A stretch of DNA of 64,000 bases from NCBI GenBank assembly GCA_016720595.1, contig JADKKI010000023.1:1-64000 (forward strand). Reading direction: 5' to 3'. The notes beneath the pieces were generated by a model. It worked only from the letters and a program-made list of their open reading frames with translations. It did no database searches and was not told the origin of the DNA. This document shows positions 27,698 through 35,950 of the stretch, piece after piece (the stretch's first letter is position 1; each line of letters starts with the position of its first letter). The DNA is from Myxococcales bacterium (GTDB lineage Bacteria > Myxococcota_A > Polyangia > Haliangiales > Haliangiaceae). The position numbers were made by a program, and so were the translations under genes.

Positions 27698-28839
27698 AGA
27701 CCGCGATGATCGCGCGAGCGTGGCGCACGCCCCTCGGTCACTCGATCGAGGCCGCGATGGCGAGGCTGTACGCGGGCGAGCGCGCGGCGAGCCTGGATCC
27801 CCGTGCCGGCTACACCTGCACCACGATCGCGCCGCTGCTCATGCAGCCCGCGGCCTCGCGCCAGGCGCGGTTCCTCGGGCGCATGGGGCTGTTCGGGCTC
27901 GAGGTCGCCACCGAGGCGCTCGCCGCTTCGGGGATCGTAGGCGGGCCGCGGATCGGCGTGTTCTGCGGCGTCGGTGGCCTCCGCGCGCACTGGGAGGACA
28001 TGATGGCGGCGTTCGCCGGTCAGACCGACGATGGCCAGCGGATGTGGGAGCGCGGGCTCAAGGACGTGCACCCCTACTGGATGCTCCGTCACCTCTCGAA
28101 CAACGTGCACGCCCTGGCCTCTGCCGCGCTCGGGCTCCGGGGCGAAGGCGCCACGTTCGGCGGCGGCAACGCGGGCGCGCAGGCGATGGCCGCCGCGAGC
28201 CGCGCCCTGTGGGACGGAGCCCTCGATGCGGCCCTGGTGATCGCGTACGACTCGCTCCTCGAGCCCGAGACCCTGGTGGAGCTCGGTGCGCGCCGCTCGG
28301 CGACCCACGCTCCGGTCGCTGGCCTCGTGGCGCCGTACGCCGCCGACGCTGCGGGCTTCGTTCCCGGCGAGGCCGCGGCTGCGATCGTCCTGGTCCGAGA
28401 GGCCACGGCACCGCACGCCTGGATCGACGTGCGCGACGGCGCGGGCTCCGAGCCTGACGTCACCACCACGCTCGCCCGCTGCGCGGCCGACCTCGGCGCA
28501 GGGGCCACGATGATCGCGGGGGCCGCGCGGGCATGGCCCGAGCTCGATCGCGAGGAGCGCGAGTTGATCGCAGCCCTGGTCGCGCCGGATGCCGCGCTGA
28601 TCGCACCGTCCGCAGCGATCGGGCAGGTCGGCGCGGCCACCTCGGTGGTCCAGGCGATCACGCTCGCCGAGGCGATGCGTGCACGAACGCTGCCCCCGAT
28701 CGCGGGGCTCGAGCACGCCGCAGGGGGCCCCCTCGCGCCGGTCACCCGACGCACCAGCACCACGGCGCGGGTCGCGCTCGGGCTGCACACCACGGCACCG
28801 GGCCTGGCCGCGGCGATCCGCGTGGAGGTCGCACGATGA
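27694..28839 (+). CDS. ketosynthase-like protein lacking Cys/His (CLF-like) 4
   Basis: 381 aa, GTG start overlapping the previous stop. KS-like fold, but the nucleophile region is A-T-F-G-G-G-N-A-G-A (Gly for Cys) and the second His motif reads I-G-Q-V-G-A-A (Gln for His). It is therefore not a condensing enzyme by itself. It follows the active ketosynthase 3, repeating the KS then KS-like order seen at 24181/25413. A chain-length-factor role is inferred; an ACP-docking or decarboxylase-like role cannot be excluded. Confidence 0.75.
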   Translation: MKTAMIARAWRTPLGHSIEAAMARLYAGERAASLDPRAGYTCTTIAPLLMQPAASRQARFLGRMGLFGLEVATEALAASGIVGGPRIGVFCGVGGLRAHWEDMMAAFAGQTDDGQRMWERGLKDVHPYWMLRHLSNNVHALASAALGLRGEGATFGGGNAGAQAMAAASRALWDGALDAALVIAYDSLLEPETLVELGARRSATHAPVAGLVAPYAADAAGFVPGEAAAAIVLVREATAPHAWIDVRDGAGSEPDVTTTLARCAADLGAGATMIAGAARAWPELDREERELIAALVAPDAALIAPSAAIGQVGAATSVVQAITLAEAMRARTLPPIAGLEHAAGGPLAPVTRRTSTTARVALGLHTTAPGLAAAIRVEVAR

Positions 28840-29588
28840 GTGACGTGAAGCTCGACGCCAGGGTCGCCCTGGTCACCGGCGGATCGCGCGGCATCGGTCG
28901 GGCGATCGCGATCGAGCTCGGGCGGCGCGGCTTCGCGGTCGCCATCAACTACCGGAGCGACGCCGCGGCGGCGGCAGAGGCGGTGACCGCCGTCGAGGCC
29001 ACCGGAGCCCGCGCGATCGCGATCCGCGCGGATGCGTCCGATCCGGTGGCGATCGCGGCCGCGTTCACCGAGGCCGACACGCTCGGTCCACTCGCGGTGC
29101 TCGTGTGCAACGCCGGCATCACGCGCGACACGCTCCTCGGCGCGAGCACGCAGGCGGACTTCACCGACGTGATCGGCACGAACCTCCTCGGCGTGGTGGC
29201 GTGTTGCCGGGAGGCCTCGCGGCGGATGGTGAGCCGGCGCGCCGGGGCGATCGTGACGTTGTCTTCGGTGGCGGCGCAGCGCCCCGGGCGTGGGCAGAGC
29301 AACTACGCAGCGTCGAAGGGCGCCGTCGAGGCGTTCACGCGCGCGCTCGCGGTGGAGCTGGCCTCGCGCTCGATCCGCGTCAATGCGGTGGCACCCGGCA
29401 TCATCGACACGGCGATGACCAAGGAGCTGCAGGCGATCGCGCCCGACGAGCTGTTGAAGCGGATCCTGGTCAAGCGCCTCGGGCGCCCCGAGGAGGTCGC
29501 GAAGGTCGTGGGCTTCCTGTGCTCCGATGACGCGAGCTACGTGACCGGTCAGGTGTGGAACGTCGATGGAGGATTCAAGCTCGAATGA
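28836..29588 (+). CDS. 3-oxoacyl-ACP reductase, FabG-like
   Basis: 250 aa. SDR with T-G-G-S-R-G-I-G-R (residues 14-22), C-N-A-G at about 89, Ser in T-L-S-S-V-A, Tyr-x3-Lys in Y-A-A-S-K-G-A-V, and the FabG-typical R-V-N-A-V-A-P-G-I-I-D-T and V-T-G-Q-V-W-N-V-D-G-G ends. NADPH-dependent reduction of 3-ketoacyl-ACP. Position directly after the ketosynthases makes it the chain-extension reductase of the pathway. ATGA overlap on both sides. Confidence 0.9.
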   Translation: MSDVKLDARVALVTGGSRGIGRAIAIELGRRGFAVAINYRSDAAAAAEAVTAVEATGARAIAIRADASDPVAIAAAFTEADTLGPLAVLVCNAGITRDTLLGASTQADFTDVIGTNLLGVVACCREASRRMVSRRAGAIVTLSSVAAQRPGRGQSNYAASKGAVEAFTRALAVELASRSIRVNAVAPGIIDTAMTKELQAIAPDELLKRILVKRLGRPEEVAKVVGFLCSDDASYVTGQVWNVDGGFKLE

Positions 29589-30244
29589 TGGCTGGACCCG
29601 AGATGCTGGAGTGGCTGCGCTCGCGCCGAAGCGTTCGGACGTTCTCCGCGGAGCCCGTGGCGAAGGACGTCCTCGAGCGCATCCTCGAGGGTGCGATCAG
29701 CGCCCCGTCGAACACCAATCGTCAGCCCTGGCGGTTCACGGTGGTGCGGGCCGCGGCGATGCGCGCGCAGATCGTGGAGGCGGTGTCCCGCAAGACCGCC
29801 GAGATCAAGGAGATCGTCGCGCGCAGTCACCACGCTGCGGAGTACGGCGACTACGGTGACTTCTTCCACGAGCCGCTCGCGGCGGCGCAGGTGATCGTGA
29901 TCCCGCAGTACCGCGAATACCCAGATCTGATCGCGAACCTGATCGCCTCCGGCGGCGGAGACCGGACGCAGTTCACCACCGCCTCGTCGATGCAGGCCGA
30001 GCTGTGCTCGACCAGCATGGCGATCATGACGCTCCTGCTCCAGGCGCACGCCGAGGGGCTCGGCGCGTGCATGATGGCGGGGCCGATCGTCGCCAAGGCC
30101 GAGATCCAGGCGCTGCTCGGCATCGCCGAGCCGTGGCGGATGGTCGGCGCGATCGCGATCGGACATCCCGCGGGGGACTCTCCCGTGCGAGGACGCAAGC
30201 CCATGGACCGCGTAGTTCACTGGATCGAGGAGGACAACCGATGA
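29585..30244 (+). CDS. nitroreductase-family flavoprotein
   Basis: 219 aa. FMN-binding nitroreductase fold: R-S-R-R-S-V-R-T-F near residue 12, S-A-P-S-N-T-N-R-Q-P-W (about 40-50), G-L-G-A-C-M-M-A-G-P at about 160. Members reduce nitro groups or quinones, and in biosynthesis may oxidise or reduce C-C or C-N bonds with FMN. There is no enoyl-ACP reductase (FabI/FabK/FabV) in the locus, so it is a candidate for a double-bond reduction or desaturation step. This is inference. Start ATG 29585 (ATG 29588 also possible), overlapping FabG. Confidence 0.8.
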   Translation: MMAGPEMLEWLRSRRSVRTFSAEPVAKDVLERILEGAISAPSNTNRQPWRFTVVRAAAMRAQIVEAVSRKTAEIKEIVARSHHAAEYGDYGDFFHEPLAAAQVIVIPQYREYPDLIANLIASGGGDRTQFTTASSMQAELCSTSMAIMTLLLQAHAEGLGACMMAGPIVAKAEIQALLGIAEPWRMVGAIAIGHPAGDSPVRGRKPMDRVVHWIEEDNR

Positions 30245-30672
30245 GCGAAGCAGCAGTCGAGACCAATGTGGCGAGCCTCAGCAACGAGGCGATCAACGAG
30301 GCGGTGCGCGTGATCGTGGCCGAGTCGCTCGGGCGGCCCGTGGCCGAGGTCAAGATGAGCTCGGTCCTGATGGCCGATCTCAACGCCGAGTCTCTCGATT
30401 TTCTCGACATCGTGTTTCGCATCGAGCGGGACTTCAAGATCGAGATCACGCGTGGCGAGATGGAGCGGGCATCCCGCGGCGACATGAGCCAGGAGGAGTT
30501 CGCGCCCAATGGCGTGATCTCCGATGCCGGACTCGTGCGGCTCCGCGAGCTGATGCCGGAGGCGGCGGATCGGATCGCGCCGGGCCTGCGGCCTTCGACG
30601 ATCCTCACGCTGTTCAGCGTGCAGACCTTCGCCAACATGGTGATGGGCAAGCGCGACGGACGGTCCGTGTGA
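30241..30672 (+). CDS. acyl carrier protein with C-terminal extension
   Basis: 143 aa. The carrier domain has the attachment Ser in D-L-N-A-E-S-L-D-F-L-D (about residue 54) and the following helix I-V-F-R-I-E-R-D-F-K-I-E-I. Housekeeping ACPs are about 80 aa; here about 50 residues follow, with L-R-P-S-T-I-L-T-L-F-S-V-Q-T-F-A-N-M-V resembling the last ACP helix displaced by an insert. Activated presumably by the PPTase at 19251. Central to the locus because all chain-building enzymes would act on it. It overlaps both neighbours by 4 bp. Confidence 0.85.
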   Translation: MSEAAVETNVASLSNEAINEAVRVIVAESLGRPVAEVKMSSVLMADLNAESLDFLDIVFRIERDFKIEITRGEMERASRGDMSQEEFAPNGVISDAGLVRLRELMPEAADRIAPGLRPSTILTLFSVQTFANMVMGKRDGRSV

Positions 30673-32153
30673 GCGAGCGGCTGATCCACACGACCACCAG
30701 CCTGTGCCGCACCTGCAAGGAGGCGGTCCAGGCGAGCGTGGTGGCGCTCGGCAGCGGCGAGGTCTGGATGAAGAAGATCTGCGCGAGCCATGGCGCGCAG
30801 GAGGTCCGGCTGTCCACCAATGCCGAGTGGTACGAGCAGACCCGGGCCACCAAGCAGACGTTCGCGGCGCCGCGCGTGTTCAAGAAGGAGGTCGATCACG
30901 GCTGCCCGTTCGATTGCGGCCCGTGCACGAGCCACACCCAGAAGGTGCGGCTCCCGGTGGTCACGATCACCAGCGCGTGCAACCTCGATTGCCCGATCTG
31001 CTACGTGCACAACAAGAACGACGACGCGTACCACATGCCCGTCGAGGACTTCGCGATGATCCTCGAGCACCTCCGCACCGATCACGGCGGGGAGCTCGAC
31101 ATCATCAACCTGACCGGCGGCGAGCCCACGCTGCACCCGCGGCTGTTCGATCTGCTGAAGATGGCGAAGGCGGCGGGGATCCACCGCGTGACGGTGTGCT
31201 CCAACGGGATCCGGCTCGCGAAGGACGAGGAGTTCGTCAAGGAGCTCGCGGCGCACGGCGCCCGGATCGCGCTGTCGTTCGATACGTTCGATCCGCACGC
31301 CGACAAGCTGATGCAGGGCGTGGACATGCTCGCGACCAAGCTCAAGTGCATGGAGGTCTGCGAGCGGCACGGGGTGGACGTCACGCTGATCCCGGTGATG
31401 ACCAAGGGCGTCAACGAGCACGAGGTGGGCAAGATCCTCGAGTTCGCGCTCGCGCGGTCCAACGTCCGGCACGTCGAGGTCCACACCATGACGTTCACCG
31501 GTCAGAGCGGCGCCACGTTCCAGCGCTCGGGCCGGATCTCGATGTTCGAGGTGCTCGAGGAGATCGAGAAGACGACCCACGGCCTGCTCAAGCCGAGCGA
31601 CTTCGTCACCTCTCCCTGCGCGCACCCGCTGTGCTACCAGATCGCGTACCTCCTGCTCGATCCGGACGGTGGTGCCCCGATCCCGTTCACCCGGTTCATG
31701 CCGGCGAGCGAGCTGCACGCGGCGCTCTCGGAGCGGCTCTATCTCGAGCCCTCGCCGCGTCTCGAGGAATCCCTCAAGCAGGCGATCGATCGCCTGTGGG
31801 CGGAGAGCGAGGACGACGACCGCGAGGCCCAGCGCACGTTGCGGCTGCTTCGATACATGCTCGATGCGATGTTCCCGGCGGATCATCCGCTCACCCACGA
31901 GCAAGCGATCCGCGCCGGCGAGAAGGCGATCAAGGCGGTCTACGTGCACTCGCACATGGACGAGGAGACCTTCGACGTCGAGCGCGCCGTGGATTGCTGC
32001 GACAGCAACTGCTACGCCGATGGCTCGACGATCCCGGTGTGCAACTACAACGTCCTGTACCGGGAGAAGGAGGCCAAGTTCAACGTCGAGCCCGCGAGCT
32101 GGGGCCAGAAGAGTGGCGGCCAGCGCGTGTTCTCCCTGCCGGTGCTGCGATGA
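30669..32153 (+). CDS. Tes/MJ0619-like radical SAM protein 2
   Basis: 494 aa, GTG start. One N-terminal ribbon-like unit (L-C-R-T-C-K ... K-I-C-A-S-H-G) precedes G-C-P-F-D-C-G-P-C-T-S-H-T-Q. The radical SAM motif C-N-L-D-C-P-I-C follows at about 104, then G-G-E-P-T-L-H-P, S-N-G-I-R, S-F-D-T-F-D, M-T-F-T-G-Q-S-G, P-C-A-H-P-L-C and a C-terminal C-C-D-S-N-C ... P-V-C-N-Y-N. It shares these blocks with the proteins at 20513 and 38794. Radical coupling or other sp3 C-H chemistry on an acyl chain is inferred from similarity to the tetraether synthase family. Embedded between ACP and SDR with 4-bp overlaps. Confidence 0.85.
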   Translation: MSERLIHTTTSLCRTCKEAVQASVVALGSGEVWMKKICASHGAQEVRLSTNAEWYEQTRATKQTFAAPRVFKKEVDHGCPFDCGPCTSHTQKVRLPVVTITSACNLDCPICYVHNKNDDAYHMPVEDFAMILEHLRTDHGGELDIINLTGGEPTLHPRLFDLLKMAKAAGIHRVTVCSNGIRLAKDEEFVKELAAHGARIALSFDTFDPHADKLMQGVDMLATKLKCMEVCERHGVDVTLIPVMTKGVNEHEVGKILEFALARSNVRHVEVHTMTFTGQSGATFQRSGRISMFEVLEEIEKTTHGLLKPSDFVTSPCAHPLCYQIAYLLLDPDGGAPIPFTRFMPASELHAALSERLYLEPSPRLEESLKQAIDRLWAESEDDDREAQRTLRLLRYMLDAMFPADHPLTHEQAIRAGEKAIKAVYVHSHMDEETFDVERAVDCCDSNCYADGSTIPVCNYNVLYREKEAKFNVEPASWGQKSGGQRVFSLPVLR

Positions 32154-32890
32154 GGCGGCTCGAGGGGAAGCGGTGCCTGGTCACCGGTGGCTCGCGTGGG
32201 CTCGGACGGGCGATCTGCGAAGCGTTCGCCACGGCGGGCGCGAAGGTCGCGTTCACGTTCCGCACCGATACGAGTGATGCCGAGGCCGCGCGCGCGAGCC
32301 TGGTGGCGCTGGGGTGCGAGCCGCTGGTGTTCCAGGGCTCGGTCGCCGACTCCGCGCACGTCAAGGAGACGGTCGCGGCCGTGTCTGCGGCGTGGGGCGG
32401 TATCGACATCCTGGTCAACAACGCGGGCATCACCCAGATCCTGCCGATCGCGCTGCTCGAGGAGGCGGACTTCGACGCCGTGATGGCCGTCAACGTGAAG
32501 GGGCCGTACCTGTACTCGCGCGCGGTGCTGCGCTCGATGATCCGCGCGAAGGCCGGGCACATCCTCAACATCGGCTCGTTCGCCTCGGAGCGCGTGATCG
32601 AGGCCCCCGTGCACTATGCCGCCGCGAAGTCCGCGCTGCGCGGGATGACCGAGGCGCTGGCGCGTGAGGTCGGGCGCTACAACATCAAGGTCAACCTGCT
32701 GTCGCCGGGCCTGCTCGATTGCGGCCTGGCCAAGATGCTGCCCAAGCACCGCGTGCAGGAGTACCTGGCCAACACGTCCCTCGGCCGCCTCGGCACGGCG
32801 CGCGAGGTGGCGGACACGGCCACGTTCCTGGTCTCCGACGACAACTCGTTCATGGCCGCCGCGAAGATCGTCGCGGACGGTGGCTTGTGA
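32150..32890 (+). CDS. SDR reductase, paralog of 19769 gene
   Basis: 246 aa. T-G-G-S-R-G-L-G-R (11-19), N-N-A-G-I (about 87), Ser in N-I-G-S-F, Tyr/Lys in Y-A-A-A-K, all catalytic residues kept. The active-site helix (A-P-V-H-Y-A-A-A-K-S-A-L-R-G-M-T-E) is nearly the same as in the SDR at 19769, and the order radical SAM then SDR is the same in both places. The substrate is probably not the same as for the FabG at 28836, which is less similar. Confidence 0.85.
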   Translation: MRRLEGKRCLVTGGSRGLGRAICEAFATAGAKVAFTFRTDTSDAEAARASLVALGCEPLVFQGSVADSAHVKETVAAVSAAWGGIDILVNNAGITQILPIALLEEADFDAVMAVNVKGPYLYSRAVLRSMIRAKAGHILNIGSFASERVIEAPVHYAAAKSALRGMTEALAREVGRYNIKVNLLSPGLLDCGLAKMLPKHRVQEYLANTSLGRLGTAREVADTATFLVSDDNSFMAAAKIVADGGL

Positions 32891-34293
32891 CGGTTGTGAG
32901 GGCGGCGACGCCTGTGACGCCTGCGGTGCCTGCGGGGCCTACGACGCCTGCGACGGCGGTGTCGCCGCGCATGAACACCCAGGCGATGCTGCGCGAGGGC
33001 TACGAGAGCTACCGCAACTACGTGAACCCGCTGGTCACGCTGCGCGCCGAGCTGCTCGGCGAGCCCACGCGGATCACCGGCGTGCAGGACGGCCGGCTGG
33101 TAGAGCCGCGCGGCCTGGTGGAGGACTTCCACGGCACGCAGACGTTCGGGCACCGTCACCCGGCGATCTCGCAGGCGGTGACGGATTTTCTCGCCTCGGA
33201 CTCGCCGAACTGGTTCCCGTGCCGGGTCAATCCGTATGCGGGCCTGCTCGCGGAGCGGCTGTGTACGCGTGCGAACCAGACGCTCGAGGGGCCGCGCCCG
33301 ACGTACTCGAACGTGTTCTTCGCGAACTCGGGCTCGGGGGCCGTCGAGGCGGCGCTCAAGCTCGCGCGCGCGGCCACCAAGAAGCCTCGCGTGATCTCGC
33401 TCGATGGCGCGTACCACGGCTGCACGATGGGCAGCTGCGCGCTGATGAAGCCAGGGATGTTCAAGGATCCGTTCGGGCCGCACGTGCCGCAGGCCGGCCC
33501 GATCCCGTTCGGCGATATCGATGCGCTGGTGGAGGCGCTCCGCGGCGGCGATGTCGCCGCGGTGGTGCTCGAGCCGATCCAGCTCGAGGGCGGGGTGCGC
33601 ACCGTCTCCTCCGCCTATCTCGAGGTGGTGTGCGAGCTGACCGCCAAGCACGGCGCGCTGCTCGTGGCCGACGAGATCCAGACCGGGCTCGGACGTACGG
33701 GCCGGTTCCTCGCGAGCGAGAACTGGCCGCGGCGGCCCGATGCGTTGATCCTCGGGAAGCACCTCGGAGGCGGGCTGGTGCCGATCTCCGCGATGCTGAC
33801 CAGCGACGAGCTGTTCGAGCGTGCCTATGGCGAGCACTACGCGTCGGCCGAGGCTCACAACACCACGTTCGGCGGCAACGCGCTGGTCTGCGTCGCGGCG
33901 CTGGCAGCGCTCGATCTCCTGACCGACGAGCTGATCGCGCGGGTGGGGCGCGTGGGGAATGCGTTCCGCGCGAAGCTCGCGAGCACGCTGGCCCGCCACG
34001 AGCTGTTCGCGCAGGTCAAAGGCGCCGGTCTCCTGGTCGGCATCGAGCTCAAACCCTCCGATCACCCGTGGCTGTCGTTCGAGCACTTCGGCATCGATGC
34101 GCTCGTGGATCAGCCAACGATCGGCGTGCTGCTGTGTCACCGGCTGTACAAGCGAGGCTTCTACTGCTTCGCCTGCGGGCATGACTGGCGCATCCTGCGC
34201 GTCCTGCCGAGGTTCACGATCGAGGAGGCGACCCTCGACGCCTTCGTCACCGCGGTCGACGAGGAGCTGGAGTACCTGTGCAACCTGGCATGA
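32887..34293 (+). CDS. class III PLP aminotransferase 2
   Basis: 468 aa from GTG 32887 (4-bp overlap with the SDR), or 440 aa from ATG 32971. The extra N-terminus would be a low-complexity T-P-V-T-P-A-V-P-A-G-P stretch encoded by degenerate repeats of acgcctgcg. Core: Y-H-G-C-T-M-G, V-A-D-E-I-Q-T-G-L-G-R-T-G, Schiff-base Lys in L-G-K-H-L-G-G-G-L. C-terminal C-G-H-D-W-R-I-L-R-V-L-P as in aminotransferase 1. The two share most of their length and were duplicated, but this one follows its radical SAM and SDR partners instead of preceding them. An aldehyde or keto intermediate of the acyl pathway is the inferred substrate. Confidence 0.85.
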   Translation: MTVVRAATPVTPAVPAGPTTPATAVSPRMNTQAMLREGYESYRNYVNPLVTLRAELLGEPTRITGVQDGRLVEPRGLVEDFHGTQTFGHRHPAISQAVTDFLASDSPNWFPCRVNPYAGLLAERLCTRANQTLEGPRPTYSNVFFANSGSGAVEAALKLARAATKKPRVISLDGAYHGCTMGSCALMKPGMFKDPFGPHVPQAGPIPFGDIDALVEALRGGDVAAVVLEPIQLEGGVRTVSSAYLEVVCELTAKHGALLVADEIQTGLGRTGRFLASENWPRRPDALILGKHLGGGLVPISAMLTSDELFERAYGEHYASAEAHNTTFGGNALVCVAALAALDLLTDELIARVGRVGNAFRAKLASTLARHELFAQVKGAGLLVGIELKPSDHPWLSFEHFGIDALVDQPTIGVLLCHRLYKRGFYCFACGHDWRILRVLPRFTIEEATLDAFVTAVDEELEYLCNLA

Positions 34294-34976
34294 AGCGCGC
34301 ATTCGTATTCGGAGGGACCGGGACCGTCGGGAGCGCCGTGCTCCACGAGCTCGCACGCCGGAGCGTGCCGGCGGTGTTCACCTTCCATCGCTCGGAGGAC
34401 AAGGCCCGGATGCTGGCGCTCGAGCTCGGGCACACCGCGGTCAAGGTCGACCTCGCCGATGCCGCCGCGACCACCGCGATGCTCGACGCGCAGGAGCCCG
34501 CGGACGTCGTGATCCACTGCGCGGGGATCAGCGCAGGGCTCGCGCTGCCGGAGATCGAGATCGCGGCGTACCAGCATGCGATGGCGGTCAACGTGCAGTC
34601 GGCGTTCCTCGCGTGCCAGTGGGTGGCCAAGCGCGCGCGTCGCTGCGACCTGGTGCTCGTCGGTGGGCTCGATCGGACACAGTCGCTGCCCTTGCCCGTG
34701 CACTTCGCGGCGAGCCAGGGCGCGCTCGGCGCGATGGTGATGGCCACCGCGCACGAGCTCGGGCGCAAGGACATCCGCGTCAACCTGGTGGCGCTCGGCC
34801 CGCTCGAAGGCGGCATCTCCACGGGGCTGGCGGCCGGGCAGCGGCGGGACTACGAGGCGTTCAGCGCGCTCCGCCGGGTGGGCAAGCCCGACGAAGCCGC
34901 GAAGGTCATCGTGTGGCTCGCGCTCGAGAACACCTATATCCAGGGGAAGGTGATCTCCGCCAACGGGGGCATCTAG
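34290..34976 (+). CDS. SDR-fold protein without catalytic residues
   Basis: 228 aa, ATG overlapping the aminotransferase stop. Rossmann start G-G-T-G-T-V-G-S (8-15) and a C-A-G-I motif remain. The Tyr-x3-Lys position reads F-A-A-S-Q-G-A-L (Phe for Tyr, Gln for Lys), and the Ser region is V-L-V-G-G-L-D. It therefore should not carry out standard SDR hydride transfer. The rest of the fold, including R-V-N-L-V-A-L-G-P and the terminal G-K-V-I-S-A-N-G-G, is intact, which argues for selection on a binding or regulatory role (for example a heterodimer partner of an active SDR). Confidence 0.8.
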   Translation: MKRAFVFGGTGTVGSAVLHELARRSVPAVFTFHRSEDKARMLALELGHTAVKVDLADAAATTAMLDAQEPADVVIHCAGISAGLALPEIEIAAYQHAMAVNVQSAFLACQWVAKRARRCDLVLVGGLDRTQSLPLPVHFAASQGALGAMVMATAHELGRKDIRVNLVALGPLEGGISTGLAAGQRRDYEAFSALRRVGKPDEAAKVIVWLALENTYIQGKVISANGGI

Positions 34977-34977
34977 G

Positions 34978-35946
34978 GTGGTGGAGCCCGCGGCGAGCGC
35001 GCACGACGCGCACCGCGGGCCGGCCGTGGTGTTCCTGAGTGGGCGGATCACGTGCCCGCTCGCGGGGGTGGGGCGGCGGGCGGCGAACGCGAGCAATCGC
35101 CTCGTCATCGACGATCCGGCGACCGAGGTCACCGTCGAACGCACCACCGGCCAGATCACGATCCACGACGAACGGGACTGCGCGCCGAACACGGTGCTCG
35201 TCGATCTCGTGTGGCTCGCCGAGGGGATCGATGCCGAGGGTCGGCGCACGCCGTTCACGGTCCACCTCGAGGTGACGAAGACCGGGCACGCGTTCGCGAG
35301 CGATCTGCACACGCACGAGCCGCCGGGGATGCCGCGGCACCGCGTGGAGCTCGAGCCGTTCGAGATCGTGGCAGTCGATGGCGTGCGCCGCCACGTGCTC
35401 GTGAACTTCAAGCGGCTGGCGGCGGTGGCGGGGAGGCAGCCGCTGTCCCGGCGGCTCGCGATGGCACTGACCACCACGCGTGATCACCTCGCGGGCGTCA
35501 CCCAGGATGCTGGGGCGCCGGGCTATCGCGTGGTCGATCGCTCGATCGGGATCGGAGCGCTGGGCCGCGGGCTGCTTCTGGTTCGCGCGCGGCTGACCTC
35601 GCTGGCCGCGAGCAACGCGCCGCTGATCGCCCGCGGGTCGCTCGCGGAGATGCTCCGTGAGGGCAGCTGGGAGCTGTCGCTCGAGGCGCTGACCGAGCGC
35701 TGGCTGCCGGAGCTGGTGAAGCGCGACCTGTTCCTGTTCGGGCTCGAGGAGGTTCCGCTGCTCGCGCCGGTGCGCGCGAGAGGCCTCGTGGCCCACCAGG
35801 TGCTCGCCTTCCGCTGCGGCGCCGGGAGCGGGGAGGTGCGGCTCGATGGAGCGACGGCACCGCTGCCCGATGCACTGGAGGTCGCGCGCGCGTACCTCGA
35901 GTACCACATGCTCGGCGGGATGATCGCCCAGGCGCTTCGAGGCTGA
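34978..35946 (+). CDS. hypothetical protein of the lipid operon
   Basis: 322 aa from GTG 34978 (GTG 34981 possible). No family recognised. Residues 1-110 look beta-rich with several His/Asp (L-H-T-H-E-P-P-G-M); the middle is basic and helical (V-N-F-K-R-L-A-A-V-A-G-R-Q-P-L-S-R-R-L). The C-terminus is helical with no clear transmembrane segment. One base separates it from the preceding stop and 4 bp from the next gene, so it is a member of the operon and probably works in the same pathway. Confidence 0.7.
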   Translation: MVEPAASAHDAHRGPAVVFLSGRITCPLAGVGRRAANASNRLVIDDPATEVTVERTTGQITIHDERDCAPNTVLVDLVWLAEGIDAEGRRTPFTVHLEVTKTGHAFASDLHTHEPPGMPRHRVELEPFEIVAVDGVRRHVLVNFKRLAAVAGRQPLSRRLAMALTTTRDHLAGVTQDAGAPGYRVVDRSIGIGALGRGLLLVRARLTSLAASNAPLIARGSLAEMLREGSWELSLEALTERWLPELVKRDLFLFGLEEVPLLAPVRARGLVAHQVLAFRCGAGSGEVRLDGATAPLPDALEVARAYLEYHMLGGMIAQALRG

Positions 35947-35950
35947 TCGC

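Noticed and set aside
23713..30672. Aryl polyene or flexirubin cluster
   Set aside because: KS/CLF, FabZ, FabG and ACP would fit, but no aryl-CoA ligase, ammonia-lyase or glycosyltransferase-acyltransferase set is present, and the radical SAM and aminotransferase genes do not belong there.
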